DNA of 64,000 nucleotides, taken from contig NZ_CP059732.1 in NCBI RefSeq assembly GCF_014117325.1, positions 2,431,001-2,495,000 of the forward strand, in the 5' to 3' direction. This DNA is from Spirosoma foliorum (GTDB taxonomy: Bacteria > Bacteroidota > Bacteroidia > Cytophagales > Spirosomataceae). The translations under genes and the position numbers were made by a program. Shown one piece after another: positions 33,215 to 42,459 of this stretch (position 1 is the stretch's first letter; every line of letters begins with the position of its first letter). The notes beneath the pieces were generated by a model, which saw only the letters and a list, made by a program, of their open reading frames with translations, was not told the DNA's origin and made no database searches.

Positions 33215-34726
33215 TCAGCGCTCCAATTTAAAGCCTTCGTCGACCCGTACGCGCGTCGGCCGATTGGCAACATCCCAACCCGTTAGATAAATCCACTTGG
33301 CAATCCGCGTCACTTTGGCGGTATTGATCCGGTCAGGTTCGTCTTTGGGCGTATGGTAATCTGGGTGTAGCAAGGTTGTGAAGGCAATAGCCGGAACACC
33401 CGCACGGGCGTAGGGGAGGTGATCCGAACGGAAATACCAGCCTTCTGGATGGTCTGGCTTGTCCCAAAGCATATCCAACTTGAAATGCGCTTCCGACTCA
33501 TTAACGGCCAATGCCGCATTCACCAGATCGGTTGAGTTACGGTGTGGCGACTGCTGGCCCAATATGGCAGCGCTGTCTGGATCATTACGACCAATCATCT
33601 CGGCGTTGAGTACTGCTACAATAGATTCTTTAGGCACAGTCGGGTGCTCAACGTAATAGCGAGAGCCTAATAAGCCACGCTCTTCAGCACCATGAAAGAC
33701 GATGAGTGCTGAGCGCTTGCCCGGTTTCTGAACAAAAGCTCGTCCGATAGCCATCGTAGCCACGCAGCCGCTGGCGTTATCGTCGGCTCCATTCCAGATC
33801 GAATCGCCTGCCACAGCCCGCCTAACACCGTCGTGATCCTGGTGCGTGCTAAATAGAACATACTCATCTTTCAGTTTTGGGTCGGTACCCGGCACTTTCG
33901 CGACGATGTTGACCGAGGGGTAATTGAAACTCTCGACGTTAACAACGTTGGTAAACTGCTGATTCGGTTGTTTTATCCAATCGAGCGCACTGGCCGGAAG
34001 CCAAACCGTTGGGGCCTGCGAAAATACACGGGTGTTGGCTCCTCCCGGCAAATCGTACCGACCACGTTCGAGGCCCGTTGTCCATCGATCGAAATAAAAT
34101 TGAGCCTGCTCATTGGAGACCCAAACTACTGCCAAAGCGCCCGCCTTGACTAACTCAGCCGCTCGGCGGCTCATCGTGCCAAATAAAAACCGGCGATAGC
34201 TTAGTTCGGCAGGGCCTGTTCCTGAAAACTCCAGCGCTACAGCCTTTCCTTTTATATCGACTTTCGCTAATTCTTCGGGCGTGCCTTTACCCACAAATAC
34301 GAGCGGGGCATCGACCGATGCAATGGCTGGTGCCAGGATAAACGCATCCTGACCGTGAGTGAGCTGGTGACTTCCGATGACCAAACGGCTTGTTTCGGTG
34401 ATACGGGTACGTTGAATGTGAAAAAACTGGAAGAAGGTTCCGTCATCGCCAGCGGGTTGCAAACCCATTGCCCGTAGTTGATCGGCGATCCAGGCCGAAG
34501 CCTTTAGTTCGTCAAGCGAACCACCTTCACGACCCCGGAAATGATCACCCGCCAGCGCAAAAAGATCCCGTTTAATATCGCTCTCTTTAATTGCCGATAA
34601 ACCATTTGTGGCTTTGGAAGCTGCAATTTTCGTTTGGCTAAAGCTTACAAATGGGAAGAGAAGCGCTGGCAACATAAGAAGAGCAGTCAGCCAACGCCGT
34701 ATTTCCTGTTTGTTGATGGAATTCAT
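33215..34726 (-). CDS. M28 family zinc aminopeptidase, exported
   Basis: The ATG at 34726 gives 503 residues with a signal peptide (LLMLPALLFPFVSFSQ). The M28 metal set is visible: STHQDHDG (His, Asp), NGADDNASG (bridging Asp), AEERGLLGS (catalytic Glu and ligand), AEMIGRND and the late LLHPDYHT block. A PA insert domain is likely between residues 150 and 250. Expected to remove amino acids from peptides in the periplasm. It is convergent with the response regulator and divergent from the serine hydrolase that follows. Confidence 0.9.
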   Translation of the reverse strand: MNSINKQEIRRWLTALLMLPALLFPFVSFSQTKIAASKATNGLSAIKESDIKRDLFALAGDHFRGREGGSLDELKASAWIADQLRAMGLQPAGDDGTFFQFFHIQRTRITETSRLVIGSHQLTHGQDAFILAPAIASVDAPLVFVGKGTPEELAKVDIKGKAVALEFSGTGPAELSYRRFLFGTMSRRAAELVKAGALAVVWVSNEQAQFYFDRWTTGLERGRYDLPGGANTRVFSQAPTVWLPASALDWIKQPNQQFTNVVNVESFNYPSVNIVAKVPGTDPKLKDEYVLFSTHQDHDGVRRAVAGDSIWNGADDNASGCVATMAIGRAFVQKPGKRSALIVFHGAEERGLLGSRYYVEHPTVPKESIVAVLNAEMIGRNDPDSAAILGQQSPHRNSTDLVNAALAVNESEAHFKLDMLWDKPDHPEGWYFRSDHLPYARAGVPAIAFTTLLHPDYHTPKDEPDRINTAKVTRIAKWIYLTGWDVANRPTRVRVDEGFKLER

Positions 34727-34753
34727 GGTTGTACAGATAAGAAGTTGTTTTGA

Positions 34754-34761
34754 CAAATATA
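34754..34761 (-). promoter_or_regulatory. Putative -7 box for the M28 peptidase gene
   Basis: The minus strand reads TATATTTG, an exact TAnnTTTG match, 28 bases upstream of the start codon. No clear -33 element. Confidence 0.35.
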
Positions 34762-34823
34762 CGCAGCGCTCCGTTCGACACTGCGCCTGGAAAATCTTAT
34801 ATTAGGCCAACAAACAACCTCCT

Positions 34824-36380
34824 ATGAAATCTACTCTCCTCTTTTTTACGCTGCTGGTCAGCAATTTTATCATTCACCCCCTTTGGGCACAATCGAAGAA
34901 AAAAGCCATTGACCCCGTTGCGCGTTACGATGCCTATGTTCAGCAGGCGGTTCGAGACTGGCATGTACCAGGACTGACCGTCACGGTCGTGAAAGACGGG
35001 AAAGTGCTACTGAAGAAGGGCTACGGTATTCGCGAATTAGGCCATTCGGAGTCAGTAGATACGCAAACGCTCTTTGCAATGGCTTCAACAACCAAGGCCA
35101 TGACGGCCGCTTGTATTGGTATGCTCGTTGATGAAGGTAAACTTCAGTGGGATGATCTGGTGGTTAATTACCTGCCGGATTTTCAATTCTATGACCCTGC
35201 CGTTACGCGCGAAATACGAGTACGCGATTTGTTGATTCATAATACGGGGGTGGGCAATGCCGATGTTCTCTGGGCAGCCATGCAAATTCCGTCCGATGAA
35301 ATCCTGCATCGGATGCGGCTCATCAAACCAACCTACTCACTTCGGTCGAGCTTCATTTATCAGAATATCATGTATTTAGCGGCTGGGAAGGTCATTGAGA
35401 AAGTGAGCGGTAAGCCCTGGGATGTTTTCATTCGTACCCGCATTTTTGAACCGCTGGGTATGCGCCGGACAAAGGCACTTTTCCGGGAAGTTGCCCGTGA
35501 AACCAATCGGGCAAAACCACATATGGAGGTTCATGATACTGTTCGAGCTGTAAACAGCCCATTGGAAGAGGGATTGGTTGATGCCGTCGGTCCGGCCGGT
35601 TCCATCTGGACTTGCCCCGACGATGTAGCTACCTGGATGATTTGTATGCTCGACAGTAGCCGAATTAATGGCAAAGCCTTGTTGAAACCCGCCACCTGGG
35701 CTGAGTTATTTAAACCCCAGACGCTGGTCACGGATGCACAGTTTTATCCGACGCAGCAGCTAACCAAGCCCGTTTGGAAAACCTATGGATTAGGCTGGTT
35801 TCAGCACGATTACCGAGGGCATCGGGTGAATTTCCATACCGGAAGCCTGACTGGCATGGTCGCCATTCATGGGCAACTGCCCGACCAAAAACTGGCTGTC
35901 TATGTGCAGGGTAATCTTGATCATGCCGAGCTGCGTCATGCACTCATGTACCGCGCCTTCGATGAGTTCGGCTTAGGATTATCAAATGACTGGAGCGCTG
36001 ACTTTCTGAAACTATATGGTGGCTTTAAGCAGCATGCGAAGGCTGCCGAACGGAAAGCCGACAGCACGCGTGTCCTGAATACAAAGCCTTCTTTGCCGTT
36101 AACCGCCTATGTAGGGGCATACACAGACCCACTCTATGGAAAAATAGACGTGACCATAAAGGACGGTCGACTCTATGCAAGTATAAATAACCTGTTGACT
36201 GGCTATCTGGACCATTGGCATTTCGACACCTTTCGGCTCACGTACGATCAGTTCTGGAATGGGAACGACCTGGTTAGTTTCAATCTTGACCCCAAAGGGA
36301 AAGTTGCTAAACTAAGTGGTGCCGGTATGGAGTTGACTAAAACTCCAGAAGTTACAGAGAAAAAGACTGGGGAACGGTAA
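34824..36380 (+). CDS. Class C beta-lactamase-family serine hydrolase with C-terminal DUF3471-like domain
   Basis: This 518-residue exported protein (signal FFTLLVSNFIIHPLWAQ) has the SxxK motif STTK (Ser88, Lys91), the YxN motif YQN (179-181) and a late HTG motif (FHTGSLTGM), the three marks of the class C fold. A C-terminal domain of about 110 residues (VGAYTDPLYGKIDVTIKDG) resembles DUF3471, often attached to such hydrolases. Probably a periplasmic peptidase or esterase. It is divergent from the M28 gene and separate in sequence from the serine hydrolase at 29373-30548. Confidence 0.9.
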   Translation: MKSTLLFFTLLVSNFIIHPLWAQSKKKAIDPVARYDAYVQQAVRDWHVPGLTVTVVKDGKVLLKKGYGIRELGHSESVDTQTLFAMASTTKAMTAACIGMLVDEGKLQWDDLVVNYLPDFQFYDPAVTREIRVRDLLIHNTGVGNADVLWAAMQIPSDEILHRMRLIKPTYSLRSSFIYQNIMYLAAGKVIEKVSGKPWDVFIRTRIFEPLGMRRTKALFREVARETNRAKPHMEVHDTVRAVNSPLEEGLVDAVGPAGSIWTCPDDVATWMICMLDSSRINGKALLKPATWAELFKPQTLVTDAQFYPTQQLTKPVWKTYGLGWFQHDYRGHRVNFHTGSLTGMVAIHGQLPDQKLAVYVQGNLDHAELRHALMYRAFDEFGLGLSNDWSADFLKLYGGFKQHAKAAERKADSTRVLNTKPSLPLTAYVGAYTDPLYGKIDVTIKDGRLYASINNLLTGYLDHWHFDTFRLTYDQFWNGNDLVSFNLDPKGKVAKLSGAGMELTKTPEVTEKKTGER

Positions 36381-36410
36381 GCAATTACACAGAACTAAAT
36401 TGAAGTATAT

Positions 36411-36490
36411 TTGTGTGACCCCAATGGGGTTAAATGTTTGTAGAAAGATTATCGGTGCTATAAACATCTGACCCCATCGGGGTCACACAA
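36411..36490. repeat. Inverted repeat, 29-bp arms (TTGTGTGACCCC)
   Basis: Arms 36411-36439 and 36462-36490 pair at 26 of 29 positions; each arm itself holds a small CCCCAATGGGG self-complement. It lies 30 bases past the serine hydrolase stop. Confidence 0.65.
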
Positions 36491-36555
36491 TAAGAAGATG
36501 ATTAGGTTGAATTTGAACAGGTTCAAATTTTCTGTAGTCGAGTCATAATTGGAGT

Positions 36556-36645
36556 TTTTTGTCATCCCGACGCAGGAGGGATCTTCGAGTGAGGGTCATT
36601 TCACAGGCTTACCCAAATATCCCTCCTGCGTCGGGATGACAAAAA
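36556..36645. repeat. Perfect inverted repeat, 27-bp arms (GTCATCCCGACGCAGGAGGG family)
   Basis: Arms 36556-36582 and 36619-36645 are exact complements. The CCCGACGCAGGAGGGATCTT core recurs in the palindrome at 49491-49583, with one base difference in the outer part (GTCATCCC versus GTCCTCCC). Confidence 0.8.
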
Positions 36646-36849
36646 CACTATTAAGTCAAAAGTTTAAACAGGTTCTTTGTGTAATTACTTCAGTTTTACT
36701 GTTGTTTTGAATCGCTAATCATTGATTTTCTTTTAGTTATCTTCCTGTTGCGTACAATTTGAAAAAAGTTTTACGTTCGCTGAAACATTTTGCTCTAATT
36801 AAATGTATATACATCAAATACCATTACACGTAATAAGAAACACAACAAT

Positions 36850-37398
36850 ATGGCAACGCAACCCGCAACCGCAACAACTTGGGTTATTGACCCCCTCCAT
36901 TCCGAAATTCAGTTCAAAGTAAAACACCTGGTTATTTCAACCGTAACGGGTTCGTTTGGTAAGTTTGAAGGTCAGGTTGAAACAGTAGGTGATGATTTTG
37001 CTGATGCAAAAATTTCATTCTCGGCTGATATCGACAGTATTAGCACAGGTCAGGAACAACGCGATGGCCACCTGAAGTCAGCTGAGTTTTTCGATGCTGA
37101 AAATTTTCCCAAACTGGCATTCACATCAACCAGCTTCACCAAAACCGGTGATGACACCTATAGCCTAACTGGCGATCTAACCATTCGTGGCATTACGAAG
37201 CCAGTGACGCTGAAGGTTGAACATGGCGGCCAGATGCAGGATTTTTATGGCCAGACCAAAGCTGGTTTCGAGATCGTTGGTACAATTAAGCGCACAGAGT
37301 TTGGCTTGACCTGGAATGGTGTAACCGAAGCTGGTGGCGTAGTCGTGAGCGACGATGTTAAACTCGTTTTGAACATCCAGTTGACGAAACAAGCTTAA
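36850..37398 (+). CDS. YceI family protein
   Basis: This 182-residue protein matches YceI (PF04264): TTWVIDPLHSEIQFKVKHLV, then DSISTGQEQRDGHLKSAEFFD, FTSTSFTKTGDDTYSLTGDLT and ITKPVTLKVEHGG, ending with VVSDDVKLVLNIQL. The fold is a lipocalin-like beta-barrel that binds isoprenoids in characterised members. It has no signal peptide, so unlike E. coli YceI it is predicted cytoplasmic, as in many Bacteroidota homologues. It is monocistronic with an intrinsic terminator. Confidence 0.92.
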   Translation: MATQPATATTWVIDPLHSEIQFKVKHLVISTVTGSFGKFEGQVETVGDDFADAKISFSADIDSISTGQEQRDGHLKSAEFFDAENFPKLAFTSTSFTKTGDDTYSLTGDLTIRGITKPVTLKVEHGGQMQDFYGQTKAGFEIVGTIKRTEFGLTWNGVTEAGGVVVSDDVKLVLNIQLTKQA

Positions 37399-37429
37399 GA
37401 TATAGCCTGAATTACATAGGCACAAATTG

Positions 37430-37470
37430 AATCCGCTATGAACTGATCATCTATCAGTTCGTAGCGGATT
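37430..37470 (+). terminator. Terminator after the YceI gene
   Basis: Arms 37430-37447 and 37453-37470 pair at 17 of 18 positions and are followed by TTTTTT, 31 bases after the stop codon. Confidence 0.85.
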
Positions 37471-37594
37471 TTTTTATGGCTTGCGTTCAGAAGCCGCCTT
37501 ACAGAAAGTAGTCGATGGGTTCAATGAACAAAGTTTTCATTCAAAATGGGTTTCTGATAGCCAGTTCGTATTTTGGGTTATCAAACAACCTGCT

Positions 37595-39304
37595 ATGCGA
37601 TTTATACCTCTCCTCATTCTCTTCGTGACCTGCCTGGGTCACTTGTCTGCTCAGTCGATAAAACCAGCAACCGGCCAGTTCGATATTTTGATCCGAAATG
37701 GACTAATCTATGATGGATCGGGTCAGCCCCCTCAACAAGGTGATGTAGGTATACGGGGCGATCGGGTTGTTGCAATTGGGAAACTACCGAAAGCAAAGGC
37801 CACCACAATCATAGATGCCCAGGGAAAGGCGGTAGCGCCCGGATTTATCAATGTGCTGTCGCACACGGGACTTGAATTCTTACGGGATGGCCATTCCATG
37901 AGCGATACCAAACAGGGAATCACAACGGAAGTGTTTGGCGAAGATTCCTGGGGGCCAATCAGTACTGATGAGCAACGGCAACAGGTCAACGGCTATTTAA
38001 AGCCGTACAAGCTGACTTGCGACTGGACAACACTAGCTGAGTTTTTGACTAAGCTCCAGAAGAAAGGAATTACCTCTAACATAGCTTCCTACCTTGGTGC
38101 TGCTCAGGTTCGTCAGGTGGTGCTGGGCGAGGCCGATGTAAAACCAACGCCTGCGCAACTAAACCAAATGCGGGCAATTGTTCGCAAAGCGATGGAAGAA
38201 GGGGCTTTAGGGATAACAACAGCACTTATTTATCCACCTAACTCTTTTGCTGATACCGACGAGCTTGTGGCGCTGTGTCAGGAAGCAGGACGTTACGGAG
38301 GGCGATATATTGCTCATATTCGAAGCGAAGGAGACCGACTTGAAGAAGGTGTTAATGAATTGATTACCATTGGTAAACGAGCCAACATACCTGTAGAACT
38401 CTATCATTTTAAAGCATCGGGACAACGCAACTGGCCCAGAATGGAATCGATGATTACGTTGATTAATAACGCCCGAAAGCAGGGGCAGAATGTGACTGCC
38501 AATATGTACACTTATACGGCAGGCGCAACGGGTCTTACTTCCTGTCTGCCGCCCTATCTATTCAATGGCGGATTCATGGCGGGCTGGAAGCGACTGCAAG
38601 ACCCTGCTACCCGCCAGAAATTAAAGGCCGAAGTACAGCAGAAAGGCAACGATTGGGAGAATATGTTTCAGCTAGCTGGTTCTACCGACAACATCCTGCT
38701 AACGGCCTTTGAGGTTGATTCGCTAAAAAAATACAATGGAAAAACGCTTGGCCAGATAGCCACGATCTGGCATAAAGATCCTGTTGAAACGGTCATGGAT
38801 TTAATTGTTGCCGATAAGAGTCGGGTTGAGACGACCTATTTTCTGATGTCGGAAGAAAACGTAAAAAAAGGCATCAGTCAGCCCTGGGTTTCCTTCGGTT
38901 CTGATGCCGCGTCCATTTCGCAGGATCGTAAGGACAATGGAATCGTTCATCCCCGAACGTTCGGGAATTTTGCCCGGTTACTTGGCAAATACGTGCGAGA
39001 TGAGCAGGTTATGTCGCTGGAAGAAGCCATTCGTCGGTTAACCAGTTTACCCGCAACCAATCATAAACTACCGAATCGGGGATTATTACGACCAGGTTAT
39101 TTTGCCGATGTTGTCATTTTTGATCCGGTAACTATTGCCGATAAAGCAACCTTTGCCGATCCATTTCAATATGCTGTTGGCGTACAACATGTGGTGATTA
39201 ATGGCAAGCTCGTCCTGAAAGATGGCGAGCACACCAACGTTTTTCCAGGCCGGGCTATCTGGGGGCCGGGGCGAAAGAAAGAAAAACTACCGAACCAGCA
39301 TTAA
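37595..39304 (+). CDS. D-aminoacylase-like amidohydrolase, exported
   Basis: The ATG at 37595 gives 569 residues with a signal peptide (MRFIPLLILFVTCLGHLSAQ). The amidohydrolase core has AHIRSEGDR, ELYHFKASG and SFGSDAAS (histidine and aspartate metal ligands) and the C-terminal LPATNHKLPNRGLLRPGYFADVVIFDP block typical of N-acyl-D-amino-acid deacylases. The usual early HxH motif is replaced by GFINVLSHTGLEF, as in a subgroup of this family, so the metal centre may differ. Probably a periplasmic hydrolase of N-acyl or D-amino-acid substrates. Its stop overlaps the end of the convergent T9SS gene by 18 bases. Confidence 0.88.
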   Translation: MRFIPLLILFVTCLGHLSAQSIKPATGQFDILIRNGLIYDGSGQPPQQGDVGIRGDRVVAIGKLPKAKATTIIDAQGKAVAPGFINVLSHTGLEFLRDGHSMSDTKQGITTEVFGEDSWGPISTDEQRQQVNGYLKPYKLTCDWTTLAEFLTKLQKKGITSNIASYLGAAQVRQVVLGEADVKPTPAQLNQMRAIVRKAMEEGALGITTALIYPPNSFADTDELVALCQEAGRYGGRYIAHIRSEGDRLEEGVNELITIGKRANIPVELYHFKASGQRNWPRMESMITLINNARKQGQNVTANMYTYTAGATGLTSCLPPYLFNGGFMAGWKRLQDPATRQKLKAEVQQKGNDWENMFQLAGSTDNILLTAFEVDSLKKYNGKTLGQIATIWHKDPVETVMDLIVADKSRVETTYFLMSEENVKKGISQPWVSFGSDAASISQDRKDNGIVHPRTFGNFARLLGKYVRDEQVMSLEEAIRRLTSLPATNHKLPNRGLLRPGYFADVVIFDPVTIADKATFADPFQYAVGVQHVVINGKLVLKDGEHTNVFPGRAIWGPGRKKEKLPNQH

Positions 39305-41656
39305 ACTGCCTCGAATCACGGGTTTCTGAGGTACGGTATACAGCGTAAACGCATACACACCACTGGGTAACGAGGTTCCATTCAATGTTCCGTCGAAGGG
39401 ATTGCTATAGCCCTTCCCAGAGGAGTAAATTACTTCGCCCCAGCGGTTAAAGATGGTTACAATGGCCTCGGGGAAGGCTTCGATTCCGAACAATTCCCAG
39501 GTGTCGTTGACTCCGTCGCCGTTCGGACTGAAGGCGTCCGGTACAAACAGACGTTCGTATACTGTAATGCTAATAGTGTCTTTGGCTTCACAACCTGTAC
39601 TGTTTTTTACATCGATGGTATACGTTATATCATTCTGTATATCCATCACCAATGGATTTGCTTTACCCGCACTATCTAAAAATGTAGCAGAAGCCCATTG
39701 ATACTGAACCGGATTTCCAGAATAAACCGGGTTCATCGTGAACGTATTGCCTTTATAGGTCGTCATAGAATTGGCCAGTTGAATCGTGGGAATGGGTGCC
39801 ACGACAGCGATTCGCGTAGCTACTGTTCCGGCACATTCTGGGGCAGCTTTAACGGTATAGGTTATTGGATGATTACCTACTCCCGCCAACTTTGGACTAA
39901 ATGTACTATCTGTTACACCGGCACCAACAAATGTACCTCCTGGCGGGGAGCCAATCAGTGGATACGCAGGTACGTTTGGACCACAAACGCCTGGAATTGA
40001 ATCAAATGTGACAACTACAGCTGCGAGTTGAGTGACAGAAACGGGTGATGATGTACCTTCACAACCAAAGATATCGGTCGCTACAACCACATAGCTTGCC
40101 GCCTGGCTGGCCAAGTAAGACGAGCTAGTAGTGCCAACTTTAGTGCCGTTCATTTGCCAGCTATAGCTAATGCCACCACTAGCATTTAGTTGTAACGAAT
40201 CACTTGGGCAAATGCGATTAAAACCGGAGGCTGACGTAATAACCGCTGTAACAGCCGCCGAACGGGAAATTGCTGCCGTATCGGTATTCGCCTTGCAACC
40301 CAGTGTTCTTTCTCTTAAAACAGCCCAATATTTTCCTGGCTGGCTTGTTTGCATGGAGTCAATTGATGGGAGGCCAGAAAGTAGTTGCCCGTCACGATAC
40401 CACTGGTAGGTTACGTTAACATTGCTGGTGGCATAGAGAGATACGCTTCCTGTTGTGGCGCATAGATGTCCGGCTACCGATAGTTTGGCATCATTTCCGA
40501 TGACCGTAATGGTTAGCACTTCTGAATTTCCCACTTTACTACAGGTTGCTTTCTGCGAAACAACCAGAGAATATTCACCCGACTGCCGTACTGTTAACGT
40601 TGGGTTTGTTGCTCCTGAGATGTTAATGCCATCGAGACGCCATTGATAATTCCAGGTAGTATCGACGGCTGCTTTGAGAATGGCTGAATCGCCCTGACAA
40701 ATGGTTTTACTCATTATGTTGGGGAGGTTCAAAATCTGGACGGCAGGGTCGGGGGTGGTTTGGGGAGGGCAATCGACAACTAACAACTGGAAATCACGCC
40801 GTACTTCGCCAATCTTAATACCGTTTCGATATTCTTCGACCTTCACGGCGAAAACAAATAAACCTAACTGAGTGGTGGTAACAGATAACTCGCCCGTCTG
40901 AGGATCGACACTCAGGCTGGGATTTCCCGGAATAGCATTGTTCGGCCCATATCCCGGCAGCCAGGTTATATCAGGGTAAGGGCCTGCCGATACAGTATTC
41001 TGGCCGGTTGTTTTTTGATTAAGGGGCGTTACCATCGAATACTTGAGTTCATCACCATCGGGATCGGTACCGCCAAAGGGAAATTTGAAGTTATCGCCAA
41101 TGCAAACATATTCGCCATTGATGGCACCAAAGTGAGGGGATGAATTGGCAAAAGCCTGCCCATTTTGTAAGAGCGCAGGAAATTCAAGATAAAAGGTAAA
41201 CCCTGTCTGGTCGGGGTTACTAATGTTGTTAATACCTGCGTTCCGATTACGAGTCTGGTAGGAGATATAATAGCCTTGCGTATCGTTATAGGTACCTGGA
41301 GCTAGTTGAATAGTTGCTTGATACGTCCAGACAACAAACTTTAAATTTCGCTGAGACGCACAATACGTATTCGAGTAAGTAACGGCGGCTTTTAAACCTG
41401 TTTGCTGGACGGTAAAAGTCAGCATCCGGGCATTATCGCTAATGCGAAAAATACCTAGTGTTCCTGTGCTTGACTGCCGACTAATCCCCTGCGTACCATC
41501 TTCTAGATAATTGGTCACAATTATCCGATAATGTCCCGGCACATCCCCAATTGCAACCATTTCTATCTGGCCGCCAACCTGGTGTGTTGCCAATGCTGTG
41601 ATAGGAGAAGTCAGTACCCAAAGCCATGCAAAAAGCTGAAAAGTAAAAAGACGCAT
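39287..41656 (-). CDS. Large secreted protein with T9SS type-B sorting domain
   Basis: The ATG at 41656 (or 41662) gives about 789 residues with a signal peptide (LFAWLWVLTSPITALA). The N-terminal 300 residues hold a beta-rich domain (GGTDPDGDELKYS), followed by several Ig/PKD-like domains with paired cysteines and serine/threonine-rich linkers, then the type-B C-terminal sorting domain (VPDAFSPNGDGVNDTWELFG, VTIFNRWGEVIYSSG, YPSNPFDGTLNG-like block, ending GSLMLVR). Such proteins cross the outer membrane by T9SS and anchor to the surface, often in gliding organisms. Ligand unknown. Confidence 0.93.
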   Translation of the reverse strand: MRLFTFQLFAWLWVLTSPITALATHQVGGQIEMVAIGDVPGHYRIIVTNYLEDGTQGISRQSSTGTLGIFRISDNARMLTFTVQQTGLKAAVTYSNTYCASQRNLKFVVWTYQATIQLAPGTYNDTQGYYISYQTRNRNAGINNISNPDQTGFTFYLEFPALLQNGQAFANSSPHFGAINGEYVCIGDNFKFPFGGTDPDGDELKYSMVTPLNQKTTGQNTVSAGPYPDITWLPGYGPNNAIPGNPSLSVDPQTGELSVTTTQLGLFVFAVKVEEYRNGIKIGEVRRDFQLLVVDCPPQTTPDPAVQILNLPNIMSKTICQGDSAILKAAVDTTWNYQWRLDGINISGATNPTLTVRQSGEYSLVVSQKATCSKVGNSEVLTITVIGNDAKLSVAGHLCATTGSVSLYATSNVNVTYQWYRDGQLLSGLPSIDSMQTSQPGKYWAVLRERTLGCKANTDTAAISRSAAVTAVITSASGFNRICPSDSLQLNASGGISYSWQMNGTKVGTTSSSYLASQAASYVVVATDIFGCEGTSSPVSVTQLAAVVVTFDSIPGVCGPNVPAYPLIGSPPGGTFVGAGVTDSTFSPKLAGVGNHPITYTVKAAPECAGTVATRIAVVAPIPTIQLANSMTTYKGNTFTMNPVYSGNPVQYQWASATFLDSAGKANPLVMDIQNDITYTIDVKNSTGCEAKDTISITVYERLFVPDAFSPNGDGVNDTWELFGIEAFPEAIVTIFNRWGEVIYSSGKGYSNPFDGTLNGTSLPSGVYAFTLYTVPQKPVIRGSLMLVR

Positions 41657-42010
41657 ATACAAGCCGTTCTATATCTCATGATCATTCTCTCAATACGACT
41701 GTGTGGTGGGGAGCATTTTCTTTACTTACAAAGGCTTGTTAACTGGTGGAAGATTAACAAGTTACCGAATAATTATGAAGTAAGTCAATAGGGCCTCTAG
41801 ATAATTAGTAGTAAACGCGATCTAAGACCAGCTTAGCGGATTGATAGGGAGGGCTAACTGGGGTAGCCTCATCAATGAATACGCAGCTGTTAACGCGTAC
41901 TTGGGAATACGCTAACGTCGTTCATTCTGTTGCAACGACCATTAAATCAATTTTGAGTATTTATACAGAATGAGATTGAATGATAAATGGTACGCCCCTG
42001 ATGGAGCGTA
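41657..42010. other. Intergenic region, no recognised features
   Basis: This 354-base stretch lies upstream of the T9SS protein gene and beyond the 3' end of the small operon at 42011-42720. I see no reading frame, repeat or hairpin of note apart from AT-rich promoter-like sequence. Confidence 0.4.
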
Positions 42011-42439
42011 TTAAAAGATTAGGTATGGGTTTATGAGTAACCACTGCCGTGGGTCTTCACTTTCCACAAAATAGCGGCTGGTTAACGAGTCATTCAGGGC
42101 GCCAGAAGCCCTTAATAACATATCCGATCCCAATTTTCCGAACTGATTGAGGTCGTTCAAAATGATAGCGACTCGGGCGTGTTGCGGTAAAACCACGCCC
42201 GAGTGCGCCTGTGGGAGCCAATGATGGATAAACCAATGCAAATCCGTGGGGTTGAATAACCGTAACTGCCTTAAGTCGATTAGCCACCGTTTTACCTGAT
42301 GTCTTTTGGCTAATGCCAGGATTGCCAGGGAACCATCCCGGAAGTTTTCGCTGCTTGGTAAGCCTATCCAGGTTTGTTGCAACAGGTGTATACTACAATC
42401 CACTTCCACCATAAGATGCTCATTCTGGTAGGTTTTCAT
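42011..42439 (-). CDS. Cytoplasmic protein of unknown function, possibly STAS-like
   Basis: This 142-residue protein has no signal peptide. A pattern of alternating strands and helices (WLIDLRQLRLFNPTDLHWFI, HARVAIILNDLNQFG) recalls the STAS/SpoIIAA-like fold often found in small Bacteroidota regulators, but there is no motif I can name. It follows the gene at 42460-42720 with a 20-base gap and is likely translated from the same mRNA. Confidence 0.55.
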   Translation of the reverse strand: MKTYQNEHLMVEVDCSIHLLQQTWIGLPSSENFRDGSLAILALAKRHQVKRWLIDLRQLRLFNPTDLHWFIHHWLPQAHSGVVLPQHARVAIILNDLNQFGKLGSDMLLRASGALNDSLTSRYFVESEDPRQWLLINPYLIF

Positions 42440-42459
42440 GCGAACTGAATCAACGTGAG

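Larger units (their letters stand above)
36381..36849. other. Intergenic region with two large palindromes
   Basis: This 469-base gap between the serine hydrolase and YceI genes holds the inverted repeats at 36411-36490 and 36556-36645, then an AT-rich promoter region for yceI (GTACAATTTG near 36752, one base longer than the consensus box). No reading frame of note. Confidence 0.55.

Noticed and set aside
36405..36412. TATATTTG promoter-like box
   Set aside because: It overlaps the start of the palindrome at 36411 and lies just past a gene end with no gene start near enough.
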